Shown piece after piece: positions 9,783 to 17,922 of a DNA stretch of 64,000 nucleotides; position 1 is the stretch's first letter; every line of letters starts with the position of its first letter. The translations under genes were made by a program, and so were the position numbers. The notes beneath the pieces were generated by a model that saw only the letters and a program-made list of their open reading frames with translations, had not been told where the DNA came from and did no database searches. The stretch comes from Deferribacterales bacterium Deferri_01 (GTDB lineage: Bacteria; Chrysiogenota; Deferribacteres; Deferribacterales; Geovibrionaceae). The stretch is from positions 46,428 through 110,427 of the forward strand of contig LUZY01000006.1 of the NCBI GenBank assembly GCA_001603805.1. The letters run 5' to 3'.

Positions 9783-10652
9783 TCATTTTTTCTGAGCAAG
9801 GAATACTCCTGCGGCGATGACAGCGGAACCGGCAAGCTGAGACACTCCGAGAGACTCGCCCAGTATTCCCCACCCCATGAAGACAGCAAAAACAGGCACA
9901 AGGTTTATAAACACAGCCGCACGGGTTGCGGGTATCTTGCTTATTCCCCAGTTATACAGCCCAAATGCACCAACCGTAACAAACACGCCGAGGTAAATAA
10001 CAGCCGCTGTTACTTTTGGGCTCCATTCTGTGCTGAAAGCATCTGCCGCTCCGCCTGAAAAAAATATAAGCCCTGCTCCGACCTGAATAAAAGTCAGCAC
10101 CCACGGATTGAACCGTGCTGACAGGCTGCGGGTAAGCACCATGTATCCCGCTGCGCAGACCATAGCGCCCAGTTCCATAATATTGCCCAATGCAGGATTT
10201 GAGGCTTTGTCATCCGCTCCGCTGCCGAAAGTAAGCCAAGCCACCCCCAAAACAGAAACAGCAAGCCCGAACATGGCTGTTCTGCCTGTTTTTTCACCAA
10301 GAAACACCGCTGAAAGAACAGCAACAAACATGGGAACAGTGGAAGAAATCACCCCCGCCTGCGAAGCTGTGGTAAAGCGCAGTGCGTTTGCTTCCAGAAG
10401 AAAATAAAGGCACGGCTGGAAAAGAGCCATGATACCCAGAAGAAAAATCTCCCTCTGTGTAATATTTTTAGGAAAAAGTCTGAAGCAAAAAGGCAAAAGC
10501 AGGATGAATCCCGAAGCCATCCTTATCCAGACTATTGTTGAGGGCGAAAGCTCTGTCAAAGCGATACGAGTGGCAGTAAATGAGCCTGCCCAGAAAACAA
10601 CCGCAAATACAACCGCCATGAAAGGCAGAAGTGCGGAGTGACGTTCGGTCAT
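9783..10652 (-). CDS. EamA/DMT-family exporter
   Basis: Inner-membrane transporter of the drug/metabolite transporter superfamily: 289 residues, about ten hydrophobic helices in two EamA repeats, with the repeat motif AVVFWAGSFTATRIAL near the N-terminus and FINLVPVFAVFMGWGILGE in the second repeat. GGAGGAA precedes the ATG. It follows an AraC-type regulator gene by 39 bases on the same strand, so that regulator probably controls it. Its stop is five bases from the convergent chemoreceptor gene, with no clear terminator between. The substrate is unknown. Confidence 0.9.
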   Translation of the reverse strand: MTERHSALLPFMAVVFAVVFWAGSFTATRIALTELSPSTIVWIRMASGFILLLPFCFRLFPKNITQREIFLLGIMALFQPCLYFLLEANALRFTTASQAGVISSTVPMFVAVLSAVFLGEKTGRTAMFGLAVSVLGVAWLTFGSGADDKASNPALGNIMELGAMVCAAGYMVLTRSLSARFNPWVLTFIQVGAGLIFFSGGAADAFSTEWSPKVTAAVIYLGVFVTVGAFGLYNWGISKIPATRAAVFINLVPVFAVFMGWGILGESLGVSQLAGSAVIAAGVFLAQKK

Positions 10653-10691
10653 AATTATTCCTCCGGTTGATAGACAGACTATAGAATATTT

Positions 10692-11534
10692 TCAGGTAGG
10701 AGTATTGAAAGAAATTGACCCGGAGCAGGAGTCAGCATACTGTGCTGGGGTCGAACCTGTAAACTGCCTGAATTTATTGGAAAAATGGCTCTGGTCGGCA
10801 AAGCCTGTCTCCAGCGCCGCATCAGCAAAAGGCATCCCCTGCCTGAGAAGTATTTTAGCCAGCTCAATGCGCTTGCCTGTGCGGTAAACATGGGGAGGAA
10901 CCCCAACCTCCTTACGGAACGTGCGCAGAAGGTAATATCTGCTGACACCGAGTTCTTCAGCCATATCCTCCAGAGTCACCTTGCAGGAGAGATCACCGCT
11001 TAGAAATTCCTTTGCCCTGCGGACAAGCTTACGGTCGGTGCCTTTGCACATTTTACCGCATCCGTTCAGCACGCCGGAAAGACCCTCCGTAACCGCTGCT
11101 TCAAGCTCCATGCTCTCTTCCGAATAAATCAGAGCGTTATAAAGATTCATAAAAGTTTTATGTACACTTTCTGAATCAACAACCATTTCAGCAAATTCGG
11201 GATAAAAAGGTTCACGCTCAAGGATATCTCCGGCAAGCTTTGCCATGATGTCATTTTTGAAATAAAGCATGGTGTATGTTGCGTGTCCTCTCCGGACGGG
11301 AATACCGGAATGAACCTGCGAGGGATTTATAAAAAAAGTTTGATCAGGCATTACAACAGTGTCGGAGTCAGAATTGCTCACGCAGTAGCACCCGCCTTTG
11401 TGCATAAGCCCGATGGAATACATATCATCATGCACATGTTTGGGAAAAGCATGCATGCTCTCCGTAACCCGGCATGCTTCAAACCCTCTCATAAAGTCTT
11501 TATGCCAGTAAACTGCGTTCACTCCTGCTTTCAT
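10692..11534 (-). CDS. AraC-family transcriptional regulator
   Basis: A 280-residue DNA-binding regulator. The N-terminal half resembles an AraC cupin effector domain (FPKHVHDDMYSIGLMHKG, near residues 30-47). The C-terminal 100 residues hold two helix-turn-helix motifs (LEDMAEELGVSRYYLLRTFRKEVGVPPH and DAALETGFADQSHFSNKFRQFTGSTPAQY). It lies immediately upstream of the EamA exporter gene and likely regulates that operon. The start is not certain: ATG 11534 has only a weak distant GAGAG, and a TTG at 11561 would add nine residues. Confidence 0.9.
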   Translation of the reverse strand: MKAGVNAVYWHKDFMRGFEACRVTESMHAFPKHVHDDMYSIGLMHKGGCYCVSNSDSDTVVMPDQTFFINPSQVHSGIPVRRGHATYTMLYFKNDIMAKLAGDILEREPFYPEFAEMVVDSESVHKTFMNLYNALIYSEESMELEAAVTEGLSGVLNGCGKMCKGTDRKLVRRAKEFLSGDLSCKVTLEDMAEELGVSRYYLLRTFRKEVGVPPHVYRTGKRIELAKILLRQGMPFADAALETGFADQSHFSNKFRQFTGSTPAQYADSCSGSISFNTPT

Positions 11535-11594
11535 GAACTGAATTATACTCTCAAAAAACAAAAAATGATTGAAAAAAATTGCCCCTGAACAATT

Positions 11595-12290
11595 TCAGAA
11601 AAGCCTGCCGAGGATATAGGGCACTGCTGTTTCCACATTAAGCACTCTTTCACCCACGGAAAAAAAGCTGAAACCGGAATCTTCCAGAGTATCAAGCTCT
11701 TTCTGGATAAAACCGCCTTCAGCACCTATGGCAAGAGTAACAGGCTCTGATGGTTTTACTGATAATCCGGAGCCCGTAGGGTGAGCAGCTATTCGCAGTG
11801 TATTTTTGCTGATTTCAGGTAAAATTTCTTTCACAAAAGGCGTAAAAAAACGATGAAAAGTTATTTGGGGAAGAATTGTATCTTTCGATTGTTCCAGAGC
11901 AGGAACAAGGTAGTCATCCAGTTCATTGAGCAGAGGGCTTGACCAGTAGCTTTTTTCCACACGCCACGAATTAAATATATGGATATTCTTAACACCCAGA
12001 CATGTCACGGCGTAGAGAACTCTTCTTAAAACCTTCGGGCGGGGCAGAGCGAGGGCGAGGTTTACTTTCAGGGGAACCGGAGGATCAGTATCCGGTGTGA
12101 AGCGAAGAACAGCACACTCTTTGCCGATTCTTTCCACAAGTGCCGTTCCGAGTTTTCCACCCAGAACCCCTGCTTTAACTTCATCTCCGTCAGTTTTTTT
12201 GAGCGTTTCTTTCAGGTGTTTATGCTGTCTGCCCGAAACTTCCGCTCTGCCTTCTTTCAGCTCACTTTCTTTGAGAATGATAATGTTCAT
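11595..12290 (-). CDS. rsmE: 16S rRNA (uracil-1498-N3)-methyltransferase
   Basis: SPOUT-fold methyltransferase that methylates U1498 of 16S rRNA using S-adenosylmethionine. The 231-residue product has the family's N-terminal PUA-like region (HLKETLKKTDGDEV) and the C-terminal knot with LAIGAEGGFIQKELDTLE near residues 178-195 and LNVETAVPYILGRLF at the end, close to the usual LRxETA motif. The ATG at 12290 has no strong ribosome binding site. Neighbours do not bear on its function. Confidence 0.92.
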   Translation of the reverse strand: MNIIILKESELKEGRAEVSGRQHKHLKETLKKTDGDEVKAGVLGGKLGTALVERIGKECAVLRFTPDTDPPVPLKVNLALALPRPKVLRRVLYAVTCLGVKNIHIFNSWRVEKSYWSSPLLNELDDYLVPALEQSKDTILPQITFHRFFTPFVKEILPEISKNTLRIAAHPTGSGLSVKPSEPVTLAIGAEGGFIQKELDTLEDSGFSFFSVGERVLNVETAVPYILGRLF

Positions 12291-12359
12291 AAAGTGGATG
12301 ATACTGCCTTAAACATCGGCTGTCAAAGAGTTAAGCTGAAATCCGCCCGAAGGGTGAAA

Positions 12360-12611
12360 TTATCTTAATTCACTCTCCGAAATTACTTTCCAGTATCTTG
12401 AGTTCTCAGTTTCATGCCCCTGAAGTCCGTATGCTATTGCCTGATAGAGATTGCTGTAATACAAACTGCTTTCAAAGCCTTTTTCCATAAGGATTTCAGT
12501 CATCTCCATACCGATTGCGGGGTCACCTTCATGGGGCATGGCAAAAAGACTCACGGTATTGCACATATTCTTAAGATATTCGGGACTGATGTTCGGAAAT
12601 CTGCTTCCCAT
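12360..12611 (-). CDS. Hypothetical protein, 83 residues
   Basis: I do not recognise this protein. It is soluble and mixed-charge, without signal peptide, TM segment or paired cysteines. It appears to be a real gene: GGAGGTGC sits ahead of the ATG, and a plausible sigma-70 promoter lies at 12690-12718. It follows the terminator of the beta-barrel gene, so it is transcribed separately. The sequence (CNTVSLFAMPHEGDPAIGMEMTEIL) gives no recognisable motif. Confidence 0.6.
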   Translation of the reverse strand: MGSRFPNISPEYLKNMCNTVSLFAMPHEGDPAIGMEMTEILMEKGFESSLYYSNLYQAIAYGLQGHETENSRYWKVISESELR

Positions 12612-12689
12612 TATGCACCTCCGCAGGAGAATAAAGCGGTGATACAGGTATACGTTAAACGTGACGGGTCGCCGTATGTTGATACTTAT

Positions 12690-12718
12690 ATTATAAGCAC
12701 AACAATGAACATCCGCAA
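12690..12718 (-). promoter_or_regulatory. Predicted sigma-70 promoter for the 83-residue ORF
   Basis: On the minus strand TTGCGG (12718-12713), a 17-base spacer and a perfect TATAAT (12695-12690) precede the small gene at 12611 by about 80 bases. Confidence 0.5.
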
Positions 12719-12727
12719 GTGGGATTC

Positions 12728-12765
12728 AAAAAAAAGACGGAGCCCACAGCAAAGGCTCCGTCAGT
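12728..12765 (-). terminator. Terminator of the molybdoenzyme/beta-barrel operon
   Basis: On the minus strand GACGGAGCC-tttgctgtg-GGCTCCGTC is a strong stem followed by eight T. It lies 23 bases after the beta-barrel stop codon. Confidence 0.9.
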
Positions 12766-12787
12766 TTAAGTTAACAGGAGGAAATTT

Positions 12788-13696
12788 CTAAAATGCTTTT
12801 ACCAGAGTAAACCACAAAGCATCACCTTCCTTGGTATCTTTAGCGCCGAACTCTTTATAATATTTCAGCCTGAGCTGGCTTTTTATCTGAGGCACGGCCA
12901 GATTCACTTCAGGTCCGGCAGCATAAACACGGTCGAGATCATCAGAGGTTCTGTCACTGCCTTCATCCTCAGTGATCTGCCAGTGTGCATAACCTGACAC
13001 ACCAACATCAAAAAGCCCTATGCTCCTTCCGAATCCCCACTCAACAAGGACATCATCGCCATAGGTAACATCAAGCACTCTGTTCTCGAAGTGCTTTTCA
13101 TATCTCGCAAGAAGAGACAGGCTCCAGAGCCTTTCTGCATCAAAAAACAGGGTTGTACCTGCAGTTGCGGTAATATTGTAATGGTCGCCGCCTATGGAGA
13201 CTGCATCTTTTTCATCATACTCACCGCTGGGGATAAGCATAGAAAGGCTTATTGTTATGTCCTGCTGGGGCTTGTGCCAAGCAAGCACGAGTGGCTCAAG
13301 GGTTATATCGCCTATCCCTGTGCTGTCGCCGTCGATATTAGCAGCATCGATCTCAAGATTAACATTAACCACGGGAATGATTACGTTCATGCCGTAATCT
13401 GCACCGAATATTTTCTTATTTGTCACATAAACAAAACGGTGAGCCATGGCATATGATTTAACATCAAAACCGTTATTAACCTTATCACCGTCTTTATCCC
13501 TCATTGTATCTGCGGTGTAGTAGTTGTTATACATAACATAATAGAAACCAGGTCCGGGGAAGGATGCCGCCTTAATGCCTTCTGAACCGAGAGGGTAATC
13601 CACCGCTAAGGCATCAAAAGCAGCCCCGGTAGTGAGAATAGTTATAAGAGCAGCGATCAGTATAAACTTCTTTTTTATGTCAGAATAAAAATTCAT
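12788..13696 (-). CDS. Outer-membrane beta-barrel protein (phenol meta-pathway/SphA-like family)
   Basis: A 302-residue secreted protein with a signal peptide (positively charged MNFYSDIKKKF, hydrophobic core, cleavage likely after residue 31). The remainder alternates hydrophobic and polar residues in many short strands and ends in an aromatic residue (LVKAF), the outer-membrane insertion signature. It resembles the transporter family annotated in phenol-degradation meta-pathways; the true substrate is unknown. The gene overlaps the TorD-like gene by 17 bases and has AAGGAG six bases before its ATG, so it is translated as part of the molybdoenzyme operon. That suggests a role in substrate or product passage across the outer membrane, which is an inference. 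Confidence 0.75.
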   Translation of the reverse strand: MNFYSDIKKKFILIAALITILTTGAAFDALAVDYPLGSEGIKAASFPGPGFYYVMYNNYYTADTMRDKDGDKVNNGFDVKSYAMAHRFVYVTNKKIFGADYGMNVIIPVVNVNLEIDAANIDGDSTGIGDITLEPLVLAWHKPQQDITISLSMLIPSGEYDEKDAVSIGGDHYNITATAGTTLFFDAERLWSLSLLARYEKHFENRVLDVTYGDDVLVEWGFGRSIGLFDVGVSGYAHWQITEDEGSDRTSDDLDRVYAAGPEVNLAVPQIKSQLRLKYYKEFGAKDTKEGDALWFTLVKAF

Positions 13697-14351
13697 CAGA
13701 AACTCCTTCTGTAGTTATAGTAAGGGCTGTAAATTTAAGTACCCCTTTATAAAAATCTGTTGTGGCGTATTTTTCGGCATCCTTACAGAATATTTCCGCC
13801 CAGCCGGACAAATGCTTTCTGACGAAAACGTCAAACATCTCCTGATATTTTACGTATTCTTCAAAATTACCGGTTTCCAGAGCAGTTATACGGAGAGATG
13901 CCAGATGTGCTGCATAAGACAGCTCGGTGCCAAGATAATCATGTCTGTTGTTGATCTCCATATACTCCGCAAAACCGTTGCATATATACTCCTGAGCCAG
14001 TTCGCTTATAAGCTCAAGACTGGCTGACTTCATAAAAAGCTGCTCATAAGGCGGCTTGGCGCCGTAATCCGGTGAAACACCGCGGAAAAGCCTTGTCCAG
14101 TCACGCTTAAGCTCTGTTATCATCTCCTCACTGTCCACAGCTTTGCGGGCGTATTCGGATATGGATTTCAGGGCATCGGCTATTTTCTCTTCAGCCACAT
14201 CCTCCGCAGAAAGATTCAGCAAGGCTTCAAGAAAATTTTTGTCAGGATTGTAGTTATAAAAAGCAGCAAGCAGTCTGTACACCGCACGGTCTATTTCCGC
14301 ATCAGAGACCGCTTCATCTTTTTTGAATAAAATATTTTCGTTTCCGGTCAT
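13680..14351 (-). CDS. TorD/DmsD-like molybdoenzyme chaperone
   Basis: Cytoplasmic chaperone that would bind the TAT signal of the catalytic subunit and aid cofactor insertion before export. The 223-residue, helix-rich product has the family feel: VYRLLAAFYNYNPDKNFLEALL near the start, then DWTRLFRGVSPDYGAKPPYEQLF near residues 90-113, which resembles the TorD DYTRLF...PYESVY core. I chose ATG 14351 because GGGGTG lies just upstream; an upstream start at 14396 is less likely. It sits in the operon right after the FeS subunit, as expected for a dedicated chaperone. Confidence 0.85.
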   Translation of the reverse strand: MTGNENILFKKDEAVSDAEIDRAVYRLLAAFYNYNPDKNFLEALLNLSAEDVAEEKIADALKSISEYARKAVDSEEMITELKRDWTRLFRGVSPDYGAKPPYEQLFMKSASLELISELAQEYICNGFAEYMEINNRHDYLGTELSYAAHLASLRITALETGNFEEYVKYQEMFDVFVRKHLSGWAEIFCKDAEKYATTDFYKGVLKFTALTITTEGVSDEFLF

Positions 14352-14406
14352 TTTTGCACCCCAGTTAAGTCCGCCCTGAACTGGCAGGGCGGACACGGAT
14401 TAGGTT

Positions 14407-15012
14407 TTATTCTATGTAGAACACGCTGGGCTTTGTACCTTCTTCTGGCAGATAAGGTTTCGGTTTGTATTGTTTAAACAGTTTTGAAACCTCACTCTTC
14501 GGATCATCCAGATCCCCGAAGAATCTTGCGATAGCAGGGCAGGTTTCCACACATGCCGGCGGAAGGTTTCTTTCTCTTCTGGAGGCGCAGAAGGTGCATT
14601 TGTCAACAGTTCCGCTGACATGCTCTTTGCTTCTCAGTTTTTCGTAAGCATCCTGTCCTTTGCTGCCCCAGTAAGTCGGAACATCTTCAGAGTTAAAGTA
14701 TCTGGCGTCATACGGACACGCTTCCATACAAAGCTGACAGCCCACACATTCAGACGCTGTTACCTGAACAGTTCCGTCTTTAAGTTTTTTTGAAGCTCCT
14801 GTGGGGCACACCTCCACACAGGGAGCATTATCGCAGTGGTTACAGATAAGAGGCATGTACTCAACTTTGCTGTTGGGAAACTTACCCTTCTCCTGTGTGA
14901 GTGTTTTTGTGTAAAAAGTGCCGGGAGGCGTAGCATTCGCCTGTTTGCAGGCAACAGTACAGCCGTTGCACCCATAACATCTTCTTTTATCAATTATCAT
15001 CACAAGTTTCAT
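14407..15012 (-). CDS. Four-cluster ferredoxin subunit of molybdoenzyme
   Basis: Electron-transfer subunit, 201 residues, of the DmsB/PhsB/NrfC type. Four complete cysteine groups are visible: CYGCNGCTVAC near residue 12, CNHCDNAPCVEVCP near 57, CVGCQLCMEACP near 89, and CTFC...CVETCP near 138-160, enough for four [4Fe-4S] clusters. There is no TAT signal, so it should be co-exported with the catalytic partner. The catalytic gene ends ten bases upstream. No NrfD- or DmsC-type membrane anchor gene follows, unlike Psr, Phs or Dms operons. Confidence 0.93.
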   Translation of the reverse strand: MKLVMIIDKRRCYGCNGCTVACKQANATPPGTFYTKTLTQEKGKFPNSKVEYMPLICNHCDNAPCVEVCPTGASKKLKDGTVQVTASECVGCQLCMEACPYDARYFNSEDVPTYWGSKGQDAYEKLRSKEHVSGTVDKCTFCASRRERNLPPACVETCPAIARFFGDLDDPKSEVSKLFKQYKPKPYLPEEGTKPSVFYIE

Positions 15013-15022
15013 TGTCCGGCTC

Positions 15023-17749
15023 CTAGCTCTGTTTATAAATTCTTACGGGAACAGTATTTGTCACACCCATAGCCACAGGGTCGAAATCATTAATGTTGTT
15101 CCCCGTAAGCTTGTTATAATGCAGGTATTTAGTGCCTTTGGGACCTGAAGCTTCATTAAGCCTGCCAAGTGCGCCGGCAACACCTACAACACCCGGCTGG
15201 AGCAGCTCTGTAACAAAAAGTTTGCCGTTCACCTTGCCATATTCAGACTCAATCACCACCGTATCACCGTTTACGAGACTTTTCTCTTTAGCGGTTTCCG
15301 TGTTGAGTGAAACAGTTCCGTAGAACGGATCAAAAGTTTCTCCCACTTCGTTCAGGTAAGGGAGCTGGTCAACAGCACCTATCCTCATAGGTGAATACTG
15401 AGTTTTGTATGTGATTGATACAAGGTCGTATTTGTCATCTTTTTTGACAGAGTTAACCTTGTTGGGACGCCATGATATCGTCGGTTCGTAAAAGGAGAGA
15501 TGCTCCTTAATATCCCAGCCCGGCATATAGATCTTATCTTTGTGCTTGTCAAAAAAGCTGCGAAGCTTATCGCCGCTGTCCTTCAGTCTGGCAAAATAGA
15601 ACGGAAAGCGTGTTTCTCCTTTATCGTACCTTCCGGTGTTGTAACAGTCACCGGGGGCTTCCCGCTGAATAATCAGCCCAGTCTTGTTCATACTGTCCAT
15701 AGTATGTTCTTTGCCGAAATATTTTCTTACACCTCTGTCCCAGACTTCCCTTACGGTGTAACGTTTGTCGAGGTCGAAATAGTCCTCTTTGTCCAGAAAT
15801 GCGATTGAGATCTCGCCGATCATTACGCCCATTTTATTCATGGCATCGTTAAAGTTTGATATGATGCCCATGCGCTCGGAAATATCCATGATAATATCCT
15901 GCGACTGACGAGAATCGTAAACAGAAGGAAAGGGGTCTCTGTACATAAGCATTTTGAGCCCCATAGTGTCTTTCTGATACACATCAAAGGCTGATTCGTA
16001 GCAGTTTACTGATTCCTTCTCAAGTATTGCGTGGGAAGGCAGAAGGATGTCTGACATGTGTGCCATTTCATCATAATGATAGGCAAGAGTTGCCGAGAAC
16101 GGTATACGTGACACAGATTCAGCTACCATATAAGGTTCTGTGCTGCTGCTGATAGGGTTCCCCCCAACTGTGAGCAGCGCATCTATCTCGTACTCCAGAC
16201 CGTATTTATGAGGATCCATCGCAACCTGATAAGCAAGTGCGGGTATGGAGTGTTTATGGGGGAAAAATTCATAGAGGTCTATGTGCTGAGGCGGCCATGT
16301 GGGTTCTTTGAAAAGAGCCTCCATTTTGGGTTCAACAACGCCGTCCTTATCCGGTGACAGGAACGGTCCTCTCGCACAGGCAACGTTTCCTCCGGGCACA
16401 TCGAGAGAGCCCACAAGCATATTGATCACCTTGCTCATCAGGTCTCCGCCTACACCGTCACGCTGACCCATTGTGCCCCTCTGGCAAATTATAGAAGATG
16501 TGCGGAGGGGGAATTTTCTTACTTTTCCACTGTTGTCTTTCAGCTCTACTGTTTTACCTATGCTGGCGTTTTCAACAAATTCCTCAGCAACTTTGCGTAT
16601 TTTGCCCGCAGGAACAGTTGTTATTTTTTCTGCCCACTCAGGAGTGTTGCCTTTCAGGCTCTCTTTAACAAGCAGGAAGCTTGCTTTCAGCTTTTCTTTA
16701 CCGACTTTAATTTCAGCTTCAATATCAGGTGTTTTAAGAGTTTTATCATCAAATGATTTTACTTTTTTATCTGACAGGTCATAGATCTGAGGCTTGCCGT
16801 CCTTACCTCTGAAATAATCTCCGTTTGCATTTATAAGATATGGTGAATTAGTCCACCAGCGAAGGGATTCCACATCGTATTTCTTAACTTCATAAATTAT
16901 CGAATGTGCAACGCCCATCAGAAAAGCAAGGTCTGTTCCCGGTTTAATCGGAACCCAGTCCCCTTTTCCTGCTTCCGCAGAACATCTGGGGTCTACTACA
17001 ACAAATTTTGTTTTACCGCCGACAATAGCATCCACTGCCCCTCTGGCTCCCCCGTTGGCAGCTCCGATGGACATTCCCGTGTGTCTGCCCATAGTGACCA
17101 CATATTTTGCGTATGTAAGGTCAGAGACAGTAACGGGGAAAATACCCTGAACAAGGTCCGCAGCATAGTGAAGCGCACAGAGAGTACCATTACTCTTCAG
17201 ATAATTAGGTGTTCCGTATGCTGCCGCAAAGTAGAAAAGATACGTACAGAAGTAGTTCATGTCACCAAAGCCGACCTGAAAAATGAATCTTCTGGGGTCT
17301 TTATCCCTGACTTCTTTGAGCTTCTTTGCGGTTGTATTGAGCGCTTCATCCCATGAAATCTCAACCCACATAGGATCTTCATTCAATCCTTTTTTGGGGT
17401 TGGTTCTTTTCATTGGCGCTTTTACTCTGTAAGGATTATAAAGGTTCTGAATCAACGACTGCCCTCTGGCACACATTGTTCCTTTTCCGTTTTCGGACTT
17501 AGGGTTCCCCTTAAGTTCGACAACTACCCCGTTTTCCACACGGTACATATTTGCACAGTCTCCACGCATGCACATACGACAGTGGCTGAAATGCCATCCG
17601 TCTTTACCGTGAGGGGCTGTTTTTACTTCCGCAAGCCCTTTTGCCTCACTTTTGCCGGTGTAGCCTGTTCCGATAACAGCAGCAGTGCCAAGCACTCCAG
17701 CCGCTTTCAGGACTGTTCTCCGGCTTACTTTCGAGAATGAATTTGCCAT
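15023..17749 (-). CDS. TAT-exported molybdopterin oxidoreductase, catalytic subunit
   Basis: Periplasmic respiratory oxidoreductase of the DMSO-reductase superfamily, 908 residues. The start at 17749 has GGAGGAG upstream and gives a twin-arginine signal, SRRTVLKAAGVLGTAAVIGTG; a longer frame to 17983 is rejected. The FeS motif reads CRMCMRGDC then, 29 residues on, MCARGQS, so the spacing is CX2CX4C rather than the usual CX2CX3C. A cysteine in SNGTLCALHYAADL lies where the molybdenum ligand is expected, which points to the Psr/Phs/Ttr/Arr-like side of the family rather than serine-type DMSO reductases. The substrate (sulfur, arsenic, selenium or other oxyanion) cannot be fixed. The operon adds an FeS subunit, chaperone and beta-barrel. 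Confidence 0.88.
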   Translation of the reverse strand: MANSFSKVSRRTVLKAAGVLGTAAVIGTGYTGKSEAKGLAEVKTAPHGKDGWHFSHCRMCMRGDCANMYRVENGVVVELKGNPKSENGKGTMCARGQSLIQNLYNPYRVKAPMKRTNPKKGLNEDPMWVEISWDEALNTTAKKLKEVRDKDPRRFIFQVGFGDMNYFCTYLFYFAAAYGTPNYLKSNGTLCALHYAADLVQGIFPVTVSDLTYAKYVVTMGRHTGMSIGAANGGARGAVDAIVGGKTKFVVVDPRCSAEAGKGDWVPIKPGTDLAFLMGVAHSIIYEVKKYDVESLRWWTNSPYLINANGDYFRGKDGKPQIYDLSDKKVKSFDDKTLKTPDIEAEIKVGKEKLKASFLLVKESLKGNTPEWAEKITTVPAGKIRKVAEEFVENASIGKTVELKDNSGKVRKFPLRTSSIICQRGTMGQRDGVGGDLMSKVINMLVGSLDVPGGNVACARGPFLSPDKDGVVEPKMEALFKEPTWPPQHIDLYEFFPHKHSIPALAYQVAMDPHKYGLEYEIDALLTVGGNPISSSTEPYMVAESVSRIPFSATLAYHYDEMAHMSDILLPSHAILEKESVNCYESAFDVYQKDTMGLKMLMYRDPFPSVYDSRQSQDIIMDISERMGIISNFNDAMNKMGVMIGEISIAFLDKEDYFDLDKRYTVREVWDRGVRKYFGKEHTMDSMNKTGLIIQREAPGDCYNTGRYDKGETRFPFYFARLKDSGDKLRSFFDKHKDKIYMPGWDIKEHLSFYEPTISWRPNKVNSVKKDDKYDLVSITYKTQYSPMRIGAVDQLPYLNEVGETFDPFYGTVSLNTETAKEKSLVNGDTVVIESEYGKVNGKLFVTELLQPGVVGVAGALGRLNEASGPKGTKYLHYNKLTGNNINDFDPVAMGVTNTVPVRIYKQS

Positions 17750-17807
17750 CGTTCTCCTCCATGATTTAAGAACATCTGTTGTTTCTGAGCTAATCAAGTC
17801 TTGAAAA

Positions 17808-17903
17808 AAAGTTACAATTCTTTTATGTGATAAAAAAGGACCAGAGTATTTAATAACCTTGGGACCAGAATTACACCTAAGGATGGTTTCAAACAAAGTT
17901 ACA
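17808..17903. promoter_or_regulatory. Paired direct repeats in the divergent promoter region
   Basis: The gap between the molybdoenzyme and the MocR-like regulator holds GGACCAGA at 17838-17845 and 17862-17869 (24-bp step), flanked by AAAGTTACA at 17808-17816 and 17895-17903. Paired direct repeats are the usual binding sites of MocR-type regulators, so these are candidate operators for both directions. Confidence 0.45.
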
Positions 17904-17922
17904 TTTGATTCAGAGGTTAAAT

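Noticed and set aside
15023..17749. Assignment as arsenate or selenate reductase
   Set aside because: The two-subunit layout fits ArrAB, but the FeS spacing and absence of diagnostic neighbours do not allow a choice of substrate.
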